NCBI RefSeq assembly: GCF_000820105.1 | Contig: NZ_CDDB01000010.1 | Coordinates: forward strand, 124,001 to 188,000 | From: Aeromonas schubertii | GTDB lineage: Bacteria; Pseudomonadota; Gammaproteobacteria; Enterobacterales; Aeromonadaceae | Direction: 5' to 3' | Length of the DNA stretch: 64,000 nucleotides | In this document: positions 55,310 through 62,990 of the stretch, one piece after another | How positions within the stretch are numbered: position 1 is the first letter of the stretch | How the letters are laid out: every line of letters begins with the position of its first letter | Made by a program: the position numbers and the translations under genes | Notes under the pieces: model-generated | Seen by the model: the letters and a program-made list of their open reading frames with translations, nothing else | The model's database searches: none | Told to the model about the DNA's origin: nothing

Positions 55310-55658
55310 TCTCCCTCACCGAGGCCGAGATCCGAAAGCAAAGTGAGCCCCCTGTGCCTGTCAGATATGGCAATTGGCCTCATATAGCGCTCAATGTAGA
55401 GTGGCCCTGCGTAGTTGTGCAGTTCCTCACACGCGCTAATCGCCAGTAGTCCCTTCCTTGAAGAGTTTCCATACTCCTTCCCCCGTCTCCATGCGGGGCT
55501 TTTTTTTGTAGCCACCACACCGTTGATGGGCGGGTCTTTGTCCAAGAAACCAGCAGGCACATCTCCCTCCCTTCGCCTCGCCTGCACTATGGTTTACCAT
55601 GCAGCCCATGACGGAGCCTCTCTCCACCCACTCGCCGCCCGCCGACGAACCGGAACCT
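55310..55658. other. 349-bp spacer between umuC and sbcB
   Basis: It holds the umuC terminator at 55481-55507 and an inverted repeat ATGGT-TT-ACCAT (55589-55600) near an alternative sbcB start. Otherwise I see no gene or other site that I can support. Confidence 0.5.
55481..55507 (+). terminator. Probable intrinsic terminator after umuC
   Basis: CCCCG-TCTCCATG-CGGGG is followed by CTTTTTTTT; the stem is short but the T-run is long. It lies 170 nt past the umuC stop. Confidence 0.65.
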
Positions 55659-57086
55659 ATGAACAGAACAACAAAACCTGGCACTGAACCCACTCTCTAC
55701 TTTCACGACTACGAGACCTTCGGGATCAGCCCGTCGCGGGATCGGCCGGCCCAGTTTGCCGGGGTACGCACCGATCTGGACTTCAATATCATCGGCGAGC
55801 CGCTGGTTATCTATTGCAAACCGCCGGCAGACTACCTGCCCGAGCCCGAGGCCTGCCTTATCACCGGCATCACCCCGCAAAAGGCGATGAAAGATGGCCT
55901 GTGTGAGGCCGACTTTATCCGCCAGATCCATGAGGAGTTTGCGGCCCCCGGCACCTGTGTGCTCGGCTATAACAGCATCCGCTTCGATGACGAGGTGACC
56001 CGCAACACCCTCTATCGCAACTTCTACGACCCTTATGCCTACTCCTGGCAAAACGGCAACTCCCGCTGGGACATCCTCGACATGGTGCGCGCCTGTTATG
56101 CCCTGCGCCCGGAGGGGATCACCTGGTGCTTCGACGACGAGGGCAAGCCGAGCTTCAAGCTCGAGAACCTGACCCGCGCCAACGGCATCGGCCATGAGCA
56201 GGCTCACGACGCCCTCTCGGACGTGCTGGCCACCATCGCCATGGCCAGACTCATCAAAGAGGCCCAGCCGCGCCTGTTTGACTATCTGTTCGATCTGCGC
56301 AGCAAGCACAAGGTGAAGGCGCTCATCGATGTGGTGAGCATGAAGCCACTGGTGCACGTCTCGGGCATGTTCTCTCCCTGGCAGGGATGCGCCAGCTGGG
56401 TATCACCCCTGGCCTGGCACCCGACCAACCAGAATGCGGTGATCGTGGTGGATCTGACCCGCGATCCGCAGGTGCTGCTCGATCTCGACGCCAATACCCT
56501 GCGCGAGCGCCTCTACACCCGCAGGGACGATCTCGGTGAGCTCGAGTCGGTGCCGTTGAAGCTCGTGCATATCAACAAGTGCCCGGTACTGGCACCGGCT
56601 GCAACCCTGACGCCAGAGCGGGCCGATGAACTCGGCATCGATCGCGAGCAGTGCAGAAAGAGCCTGGACTTGCTGCGAAAGCACCCGGAGATCCGCGAAA
56701 AGGTGGTGGAGGTGTTCAATCAGGAGTGGCAGGGCGAGCAGAGCCGCGATCCGGATCTGATGCTCTACAGCAGCTTCTTCGGCCCCGGCGACAAGGCCGC
56801 CATGGAGATGGTGCGAGCCACCGCTCCCGACTTGCTCGGGGAGCGCAGCTTCTCGTTTAGCGATGCCAGGCTTCCCGAGATGCTGTTTCGCTACCGCGCC
56901 CGTAACTGGCCCCATACCTTAAGCGAAGAGGAGGCGCGCCGTTGGCGCAGCCACTGCGCCGACTATTTCGGTGCCCGTCTGCCCGAGTACGCCAGCCGAC
57001 TCGACGCCCTGGCGAGCCAATATCAGGACGACGAGTCCCGCTTTAAGGTGCTGCACCAGATCTATCGTTATCTCGAGGATCTCTAA
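55659..57086 (+). CDS. sbcB: Exodeoxyribonuclease I
   Basis: 475 residues from the ATG at 55659, the E. coli ExoI length; ATGs 17 and 20 codons earlier in the same frame are possible starts. The DEDDh nuclease core is seen: FHDYETFG (D, E), LGYNSIRFDDE (D), and HDALSDVLATIAMARL (H, D). An SH3-like domain and C-terminal helical domain follow. It degrades single-stranded DNA 3' to 5' and works in recombination and mismatch repair. Its position beside umuDC puts two DNA-repair loci together. Confidence 0.95.
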   Translation: MNRTTKPGTEPTLYFHDYETFGISPSRDRPAQFAGVRTDLDFNIIGEPLVIYCKPPADYLPEPEACLITGITPQKAMKDGLCEADFIRQIHEEFAAPGTCVLGYNSIRFDDEVTRNTLYRNFYDPYAYSWQNGNSRWDILDMVRACYALRPEGITWCFDDEGKPSFKLENLTRANGIGHEQAHDALSDVLATIAMARLIKEAQPRLFDYLFDLRSKHKVKALIDVVSMKPLVHVSGMFSPWQGCASWVSPLAWHPTNQNAVIVVDLTRDPQVLLDLDANTLRERLYTRRDDLGELESVPLKLVHINKCPVLAPAATLTPERADELGIDREQCRKSLDLLRKHPEIREKVVEVFNQEWQGEQSRDPDLMLYSSFFGPGDKAAMEMVRATAPDLLGERSFSFSDARLPEMLFRYRARNWPHTLSEEEARRWRSHCADYFGARLPEYASRLDALASQYQDDESRFKVLHQIYRYLEDL

Positions 57087-57188
57087 GCTGTGACCCGCCT
57101 CTCACCCGCCGGCTTGCCCGGCGGGTCATAATCCTTGCATACTCAAGGCATCGGGCGGCCGGATGCCGCCCATCGACCCGGAGCCCAG

Positions 57189-57689
57189 ATGCGTTCACCC
57201 CTGCTCTCGCCCCTGCTGCTTGCTCTCTTTTGCGCTCCCCTGGCTGCGTCGCCCCTCGTCACCCTTCCCGGCTATCTGCAGCAGTTGCCCGCACAGGCCT
57301 ACGGGGAGCTCAGACGCAGCTTCGACGACTTCTATCAGGCGACCGATTTCACTCCGGCTATCACCAACAGCTACTTCAGTGACTCCGAGCTCTACGACTT
57401 CGTCGGCGTGCCCCTGGCCATCACGGCACGCAATGGCTTCCAACTCGAACTCTTTACCCAGGCCTACAGCCTCTCCAACCAGAGCTATCTGCACCTGAAT
57501 CAGGATCAGTCTCTCTACGGCATACTGCGCGCCGACCTGATGGGACGCCAGAAGGATCAGCTGGCGGCCGGGGTCGGGATCGGTATTCCCCTCACCGCCT
57601 CGCTGTCACTGCGCGCCATCGCCTCAACCCACGAGTTGCCCGGCTATGGCTCATCCCGCTACGCCATCGGCATGGAGTGGCATTTCTAG
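57189..57689 (+). CDS. Hypothetical exported protein, beta-rich
   Basis: 166 residues from the ATG at 57189. A signal peptide MRSPLLSPLLLALFCAPLAAS is visible. The body alternates hydrophobic and polar residues (YDFVGVPLAITARNGFQLELFTQAYSL) and ends in IGMEWHF, an aromatic-terminated strand typical of outer-membrane beta-barrels. I do not recognise a family. It may be a small outer-membrane or periplasmic protein. It is followed by a bidirectional terminator. Confidence 0.7.
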   Translation: MRSPLLSPLLLALFCAPLAASPLVTLPGYLQQLPAQAYGELRRSFDDFYQATDFTPAITNSYFSDSELYDFVGVPLAITARNGFQLELFTQAYSLSNQSYLHLNQDQSLYGILRADLMGRQKDQLAAGVGIGIPLTASLSLRAIASTHELPGYGSSRYAIGMEWHF

Positions 57690-57704
57690 AAAACCGCACA
57701 TAAG

Positions 57705-57732
57705 AGAAGAGAGGCCATCGGGCCTCTCTTCT
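57705..57732. terminator. Bidirectional terminator, exported protein / alpha-galactosidase
   Basis: AGAAGAGAGGCC-ATCG-GGCCTCTCTTCT is a 12-bp perfect stem between convergent genes. Confidence 0.82.
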
Positions 57733-57743
57733 GATGGGTCGGC

Positions 57744-59435
57744 TCAATAGCACACCACGCGCCCCTCGTAGGGAGCCAGGGTCAGACGCTCACCCAGGGG
57801 CTGGTTGTCCCAAAAGTCCACGGCACCTGCCGGCAACATGACCTGACGCGGCTCACCGGACCAGTTGAAGAGGCAGCGCAGGCTCTGCCCCTGCCATATG
57901 ATCTCCCCTTGTGAAAACCCGAGATCGCCGAAGCGAGCCGGCGCACTGCGACTCTGGCACAGAGCCAACAACTGCTTGAGCGCTGCGGCCTGCCCAGCGT
58001 CGAGGTCTTGCAGGCGATCGCCGGCCAGGATCATGCCACCACTGGCCACCATGGCTGCCAGGTGAAAGGCGTAGTCAGCCTCACTCGCCTGTTGACCGGG
58101 GATGTCGCGCAGGCAGACACAATCCGGATCCAGGGCCCACAGCTGTTCACCCTGCCAGGCGCGGCAGAAGAGCTCGCGGGCGATCTGGCGAATACGCGGC
58201 CCCTTGCGCTCCACATCGTCACTCACCCGCATCCCGTCGACCAACCCAACGCTCGGCCAGATGGGGGCGTTGCAGCCGAGCAGGAAGGCATCCTCACCGG
58301 CGCCCCGACGCACCGCCGCCATGCCGCGCCGATACGCCTCGATACGGGTCGCATCGGGATCAAAGAAGCGACCTCCGTGGATGGCGCCCCAGAAGTTGGC
58401 ATCGAGCTTGAAATAATCGATGCCCCACTGGTGGCGCAAGGTAGCAAAGACCGACTCAAGATGGCGCTGAGCCTCGGGATGGGTACCATCGAGCACATAC
58501 CAGGGAGTACAACGCCAACCGCCATAGGTCACCAGCTCGGCAGCCAGTGGCTGGCCCTGCTCATCTTTCACAAACCAGTCGGGGTGATCGCGAAACAGCC
58601 GAGAGCCCGGCTCGGCGATGAAGGGCGCTACCCAGAGGGCCGGCTTGCGATGGGCGGCGCGGATCTCCTCCACCAGAGCAGGCACACCACCGGCAAAACG
58701 TTCGGAGGGGTCAAGCCAGTCCCCCATGAAGGCCTGATAGCCATCGTCGATCTGCACATATTCCAGGTCGGTGAAACGAGTGCCCATCTGGGCCAGATTT
58801 TCACGGATATCCGCCTCGCTCACCTCGGCGTAGTAGTGATACCAGGAGCACCAGCCACTCGGACGACGTCCGGCGCGCCCCCCGTGCTCCCGGGCCAGAC
58901 GCTGGCCCAGTTCGCTGAGCAGTGCCGCCCGATCGCTCCCCTCGAGGCAAATAAGGGGCTCACTCAACCAGTGTTGACCCGGTGACAGGGGCCGCCCTTC
59001 GGTGCGCATCAGGATCTGCAGGCGACCGTCCGGATAGAGGCGAAACTCACCGCCAAAGCGCAGGCAAGCACCAAAAGCCAGCAAGAGCCAACCCGAGGGA
59101 GTCTGCACCAGCAGCAGGTTATGGACGGTGTGAAAGCCATCGTCATGGGTGATCCGGTAGTTGTCCGCATCCGGACAGCGCCCCACCGCCTCGGGAGCAG
59201 ACCAGGTCCCCAGGGTCTGGGCCAACATCTGAAACCCTTCCCCATAGATGGACGCCCCGGCCAGGCCAAGCTGACCATCGAAGAGCAACCAATCGTCGGG
59301 ACACACCCGCTCGGCCCCGACATTGTCAAGGCGCACCCGGCATTCTCGGTCATGCCACTCATGGGTAACAAGCAGGTCTGCCAAGGGCATCCGGGTCACG
59401 GCCAACTGACGAAGTGAAGAGAGAACGTTTCCCAC
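57744..59435 (-). CDS. GH36-type alpha-galactosidase
   Basis: 563 residues from GTG (AAGGAG upstream). The TIM-barrel motifs are GWCSWYHYYAEV, YVQIDDGYQ, WGIDYFKLDANFW with the nucleophile Asp, and GMRVSDDVE with the acid/base Asp, all as in GH36 enzymes. No signal peptide, so it acts in the cytoplasm on galactosides that have been imported. No transporter or regulator gene is adjacent, which leaves its substrate open (melibiose, raffinose or other). Confidence 0.85.
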   Translation of the reverse strand: MGNVLSSLRQLAVTRMPLADLLVTHEWHDRECRVRLDNVGAERVCPDDWLLFDGQLGLAGASIYGEGFQMLAQTLGTWSAPEAVGRCPDADNYRITHDDGFHTVHNLLLVQTPSGWLLLAFGACLRFGGEFRLYPDGRLQILMRTEGRPLSPGQHWLSEPLICLEGSDRAALLSELGQRLAREHGGRAGRRPSGWCSWYHYYAEVSEADIRENLAQMGTRFTDLEYVQIDDGYQAFMGDWLDPSERFAGGVPALVEEIRAAHRKPALWVAPFIAEPGSRLFRDHPDWFVKDEQGQPLAAELVTYGGWRCTPWYVLDGTHPEAQRHLESVFATLRHQWGIDYFKLDANFWGAIHGGRFFDPDATRIEAYRRGMAAVRRGAGEDAFLLGCNAPIWPSVGLVDGMRVSDDVERKGPRIRQIARELFCRAWQGEQLWALDPDCVCLRDIPGQQASEADYAFHLAAMVASGGMILAGDRLQDLDAGQAAALKQLLALCQSRSAPARFGDLGFSQGEIIWQGQSLRCLFNWSGEPRQVMLPAGAVDFWDNQPLGERLTLAPYEGRVVCY

Positions 59436-59549
59436 TGAGACTCCTTATTTTGGTTATTGTTTCATTAGAAATTATTTATCGCCAGCCTGCTGTCTGTGCA
59501 GGCGGCTTCTGTTAAACTGCGAGCCTGCTCACACTTATGGGGTACCCAC

Positions 59550-59909
59550 GTGTCTATGCCCATTTTGCTGCGTTATCTGCGCGATTTTCTGGTGATCCTG
59601 GCGGCCCTGATGCTGGGCAAGGGGATATCGGCGCTGCTGCCTTTCGCCTTTCCGGGAAGCATTATCGGCCTTCTGATCCTCTATCTGCTGCTCTCGCTGC
59701 AACTGGTCAGGCTGAGCTGGGTCGAGCGTGGTGCCGGCTTGCTGCTGCGCCACATGGGAGTGCTGTTTGTCCCTGTTGCGGTCGGGTTGGTGGCCTGGCT
59801 CGAGCCACTGCGCCATGCCCTCCCCCTCATCGTCACCGCCATCCTGAGCGGTATCGTGCTGATCCTCGCCGGCGTCGGTCACCTCTATCAAAGGATGAAC
59901 AAGCAATGA
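59550..59909 (+). CDS. yohJ: CidA/LrgA family (YohJ-like) membrane protein
   Basis: 119 residues from the GTG at 59550, with GGGG upstream; the ATG two codons later is an alternative. Four membrane segments. RYLRDFLVILAALMLGKGISALLPFAFPGSIIGLLILYLLL contains the LrgA motif with FPGSIIG. Proteins of this family resemble holins and act with a CidB/LrgB partner in murein hydrolase control or as pyruvate or overflow-metabolite transporters. The stop overlaps the partner gene's start (ATGA). Confidence 0.88.
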   Translation: MSMPILLRYLRDFLVILAALMLGKGISALLPFAFPGSIIGLLILYLLLSLQLVRLSWVERGAGLLLRHMGVLFVPVAVGLVAWLEPLRHALPLIVTAILSGIVLILAGVGHLYQRMNKQ

Positions 59910-60595
59910 TCTGGCTTGCCTTGCCCCTGACCCTGGCTCTTTACTTTGCCACCCGGACTCTCTACCGACGCCTTCCCTGGCCTGTGATCAACCCGGTTCT
60001 GATCCCGACCCTGGTGATCATCGGAATAATATTGCTCTTCAACCTGCCCCTGGAGCAGTACGAGCTGGGGACCTCCCCCATCACGGCCCTGCTGGAGCCC
60101 GCCGTGGTCGCTCTGGCGCTGCCCCTCTACCAGCAGTCGCGGCAGATCCTGGCCAGGCTCAAGCCCATACTGATCTGCTGCCTGCTCTCCGTCCTGATCT
60201 CGGTGGGCACCACCCTGGTGATCGGCCATCTGCTCCATGCCGAGCCGGCCATGCTCGCCTCGGTGGTGACCAAGTCCATCACCACGCCACTGGCCATGAG
60301 CGTCAGCCAGTCCCTCGGCGGTATTCCGGCCATTGCCGCCGCCATCGTCGTCATCGTCGGGGTGGTGGGGGCTATCATCGGCTTTCCCCTGCTCAGGATG
60401 ATGGGTGTCACCGATCCCGAGGCCCAGGGTCTCGCCATGGGGGCAGCAGCACACGCCGTGGGCACGGCGGCCAGTGCCGAGCAGGGGATCACCCAGGGAG
60501 CCTTCTCTTCGCTGGCCATGGTGGTCTGCGGTATCCTGACCGCCGCCGTGGCCCCCCTGCTCTTTGCCCTCTATTCTGCCCTTTTCGGGGTATGA
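59906..60595 (+). CDS. yohK: CidB/LrgB family (YohK-like) membrane protein
   Basis: 229 residues from the ATG at 59906, overlapping yohJ by 4 nt. Multi-spanning; the LrgB signature is clear in LLEPAVVALALPLYQQ, KSITTPLAMSVSQSLGGIPAI and AQGLAMGAAAHAVGTAAS. Forms an operon with yohJ; cdd follows after a 150-bp spacer that has its own promoter elements. The yohJ-yohK-cdd order is the same as in E. coli. Confidence 0.92.
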   Translation: MIWLALPLTLALYFATRTLYRRLPWPVINPVLIPTLVIIGIILLFNLPLEQYELGTSPITALLEPAVVALALPLYQQSRQILARLKPILICCLLSVLISVGTTLVIGHLLHAEPAMLASVVTKSITTPLAMSVSQSLGGIPAIAAAIVVIVGVVGAIIGFPLLRMMGVTDPEAQGLAMGAAAHAVGTAASAEQGITQGAFSSLAMVVCGILTAAVAPLLFALYSALFGV

Positions 60596-60672
60596 GTGCT
60601 GTGAGACGACGCCCACACTTTTGAGCTGTTAAACGTTTCATCTGAGAGATCAACCCGCCCGGGCGCGATCCA

Positions 60673-60688
60673 CGTGATCGCGCTCACA
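60673..60688 (+). promoter_or_regulatory. CRP-type site upstream of cdd
   Basis: CGTGATCGCGCTCACA has the CRP half-sites (T/C)GTGA and TCACA spaced by 6 nt, 57 nt before the cdd start. A LacI-family-like core AAACGTTT lies further upstream (about 60630). cdd is CRP/CytR-controlled in E. coli; the same here is inferred. Confidence 0.65.
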
Positions 60689-60745
60689 CTCTTTGCCCCT
60701 CTGCCTCCCTACAATGCCCTCCCAATTGGCCCATGAGGAAGAGTC

Positions 60746-61627
60746 ATGCATCCCCGTTTTGCCAAGCCTTTCAATAACCTGTCCACCGAGCTGCAAGATG
60801 CGCTCGCACCTGTTCTCAATCAGGACTCCTTTCAGGCTCGTCTGACCCCAGAGCAAGTGGCCGCCCTCAAACTCGCCACCGGCATGGAAGACCGAGCCCT
60901 GCGTCTGGCCCTGTTGCCGCTGGCGGCGGCCTGCTCGGTGGCCCCCATCTCCAACTTCTATGTGGGGGCAATTGCCAGCGGCCAGAGCGGTGCCTGGTAC
61001 TTCGGCGCCAACATGGAGTTTGCCGGTCAGGGGCTGTTCCACTCCATCCACGCCGAGCAGTCAGCCATCTCCAATGCCTGGCTTGGCGGCGAAACCGGAA
61101 TCGACGAGATCACCGTCAATTACACCCCCTGTGGCCACTGCCGGCAGTTTATGAACGAACTGACCACCGCCAAGATGATCAAGGTGACCCTGCCCGATGA
61201 CCACAGCCCGCTGCAGGCCTTCCTGCCTCACTCCTTCGGGCCGGCCGACTTGCAGATCACCGACGCCCTGATGAGCCATCAGGATCATGGTCTCACCTTA
61301 ACCTGCGAAGATCCTCTGGCGCTGGCGGCCCTGGCGGCGGCCAATCGCAGTTATGCCCCTTACAGCCGAGGCTTTGCCGGGGTGGCGCTGGAGTTTGCCA
61401 ACGGCCACATCATAGAGGGCCGTTACGCAGAGAACGCCGCCTTCAACCCCAGTCTGCCCCCCATGCAGATGGCCTGTACCCATGCGGTTCTGGCGGGAGA
61501 AGATCTCGCGACCCTGCGCCGCGCCGTGCTGGTCGAGAGCAAGGATGGGCTTATCAGCCAGGTCGACAGCGCTCGCTCGGCCCTTAAGGCGGTCAGCAGC
61601 ATCGCCCTCGAGACCCTGGCGCTCTGA
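60746..61627 (+). CDS. cdd: Cytidine deaminase
   Basis: 293 residues, as in E. coli Cdd (294). The zinc site is HAEQSAISNAWLGGE (His and Glu) with PCGHCRQFMNEL (two Cys). The C-terminal domain is a degenerate repeat, as in the E. coli dimer. It deaminates cytidine and deoxycytidine to uridine and deoxyuridine in pyrimidine salvage. GAGGAAGAG precedes the ATG. A strong terminator follows. Confidence 0.96.
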   Translation: MHPRFAKPFNNLSTELQDALAPVLNQDSFQARLTPEQVAALKLATGMEDRALRLALLPLAAACSVAPISNFYVGAIASGQSGAWYFGANMEFAGQGLFHSIHAEQSAISNAWLGGETGIDEITVNYTPCGHCRQFMNELTTAKMIKVTLPDDHSPLQAFLPHSFGPADLQITDALMSHQDHGLTLTCEDPLALAALAAANRSYAPYSRGFAGVALEFANGHIIEGRYAENAAFNPSLPPMQMACTHAVLAGEDLATLRRAVLVESKDGLISQVDSARSALKAVSSIALETLAL

Positions 61628-61647
61628 TCCCTCTCCATCACGATCAC

Positions 61648-61676
61648 AAGCGGGCCCCTGGGCCCGCTTGCTTTTT
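61648..61676 (+). terminator. Intrinsic terminator of cdd
   Basis: AAGCGGGCCC-CT-GGGCCCGCTT is a 10-bp stem followed by GCTTTTT. Confidence 0.9.
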
Positions 61677-61697
61677 CCGGGCAGCAGCCACAAAATA

Positions 61698-61713
61698 CTG
61701 TTTATTTATACAG
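61698..61713 (+). promoter_or_regulatory. LexA (SOS) box upstream of the PA0069-type gene
   Basis: CTGTTTATTTATACAG is a perfect CTGT-N8-ACAG operator with an AT-only centre. It lies 13 nt before the ATG and just after the cdd terminator, so it can only serve the radical SAM gene. Confidence 0.9.
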
Positions 61714-61726
61714 CGCAGGTAATCCC

Positions 61727-62767
61727 ATGGCCGGACGTGGCGCCAGTGGCAACGTGGTGCATCGCTTTACCCAACAGCGCATCGAGACCGTCGATGACGG
61801 CTGGTGGCAAGAAACGGCAAGCCCGTCCCCTGCGACCCGGATAAGCCAGGTTGAGGCACGCAGCATCATCAGCCACAACCGCTCGCCCGATGTGCCCTTC
61901 GATGCCTCCATCAATCCTTATCAGGGGTGCGAGCACGGCTGCATCTACTGCTATGCCCGCCCCAGCCACGCCTACCTGGAGCTCTCCCCTGGCCTCGACT
62001 TCGAGACGCGGATCTTCGCCAAACGCAACGCCCCCGAGCTGCTGCGCGCCGAGTTTGCTCGCCCCGCCTACCGGCCCCGGGTGATCTGCATCGGCGCCAA
62101 TACCGATCCCTACCAACCGGCCGAGCAACGGCTGCGACTCACCCGCGAGTTATTGAAGGTCATGGGCGATCACGGCCATCCGGTAACCCTGATCACCAAG
62201 AGCGCCATGGTGCTGCGCGACAGGGACATACTGGCCGAGCTCGCCGCCGAAGGACTGTGCCACGTCATGGTTTCGGTCACCACCCTCGACGAGACCCTGC
62301 GCCAGCGGCTCGAGCCACGCACAACCCCGGGCAAGGGGCGCCTCAGGGTCATCGAGCAGCTCACCCGCGCCGGCATTCCGGTCGGGGTGCTGGCCGCCCC
62401 CATGATCCCGCGCCTCAACGAGCACGAGCTGGAGCGGATCCTGGAAGGAGCCGCGGCGGCAGGAGCCGACTGCGCCGGTTATATCCTGCTGCGCCTGCCC
62501 CGCGAGCTCGCCCCCCTGTTCGAGACCTGGCTCGGCGAGCACTATCCGGGACGACGTGAGGCGGTGCTCTCCATCCTGCGCCAGAGCCGCGAGGGGGCGC
62601 TCAATAGCCCGCAGTTTGGTGAACGGATGCGCGGACAGGGGGAGTTTGCCAACCTGCTCGCCCAGCGCTTTCGTCTGGCGGTGCGCCGTCTGGGACTCGA
62701 CGTCCCCCACCTGCCACTGCGGCTCGATGCCTTTCGTCGACCCAGGGAGCAGCTCACTCTCTTCTAA
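61727..62767 (+). CDS. PA0069-family radical SAM protein, SOS-regulated
   Basis: 346 residues. CEHGCIYCYARP gives the Cx3Cx2C radical SAM iron-sulfur cluster motif (about residues 68-75). The region INPYQGCEHGCIYCYARPSHAYL and ICIGANTDPYQPAEQ are typical of the PA0069 / spore photoproduct lyase-like group. No signal peptide. A perfect LexA box 13 nt upstream is its only visible promoter element, between the cdd terminator and the start, so it is probably induced by DNA damage. A role in repair of a DNA lesion is inferred, not shown. Confidence 0.9.
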   Translation: MAGRGASGNVVHRFTQQRIETVDDGWWQETASPSPATRISQVEARSIISHNRSPDVPFDASINPYQGCEHGCIYCYARPSHAYLELSPGLDFETRIFAKRNAPELLRAEFARPAYRPRVICIGANTDPYQPAEQRLRLTRELLKVMGDHGHPVTLITKSAMVLRDRDILAELAAEGLCHVMVSVTTLDETLRQRLEPRTTPGKGRLRVIEQLTRAGIPVGVLAAPMIPRLNEHELERILEGAAAAGADCAGYILLRLPRELAPLFETWLGEHYPGRREAVLSILRQSREGALNSPQFGERMRGQGEFANLLAQRFRLAVRRLGLDVPHLPLRLDAFRRPREQLTLF

Positions 62768-62930
62768 TGGCCCCACCCGAACGCAGATCGTACTGCCCCC
62801 CCTCCTCCGTCGGAATGAGCTCGTCACCCCACAGCCGGCACCACAGATCCCGGAACATCCTGCCGCTCTTCGCCTCTTCTCCTCATGGCGGTCGCTATCG
62901 AGCAGCGAGCCAGCCCGCCGTGACGGCATA

Positions 62931-62958
62931 AAAAAAGAGCGCCATCAGGCGCCCTTTT
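62931..62958. terminator. Bidirectional terminator, radical SAM gene / gyrA
   Basis: GAGCGCC-ATCA-GGCGCCC has T-runs on both strands (CTTTTT on plus; TCTTTTTTT on minus). Confidence 0.85.
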
Positions 62959-62990
62959 TCATCGTGCCACTCTGGCACTCTTTGCCGGGT

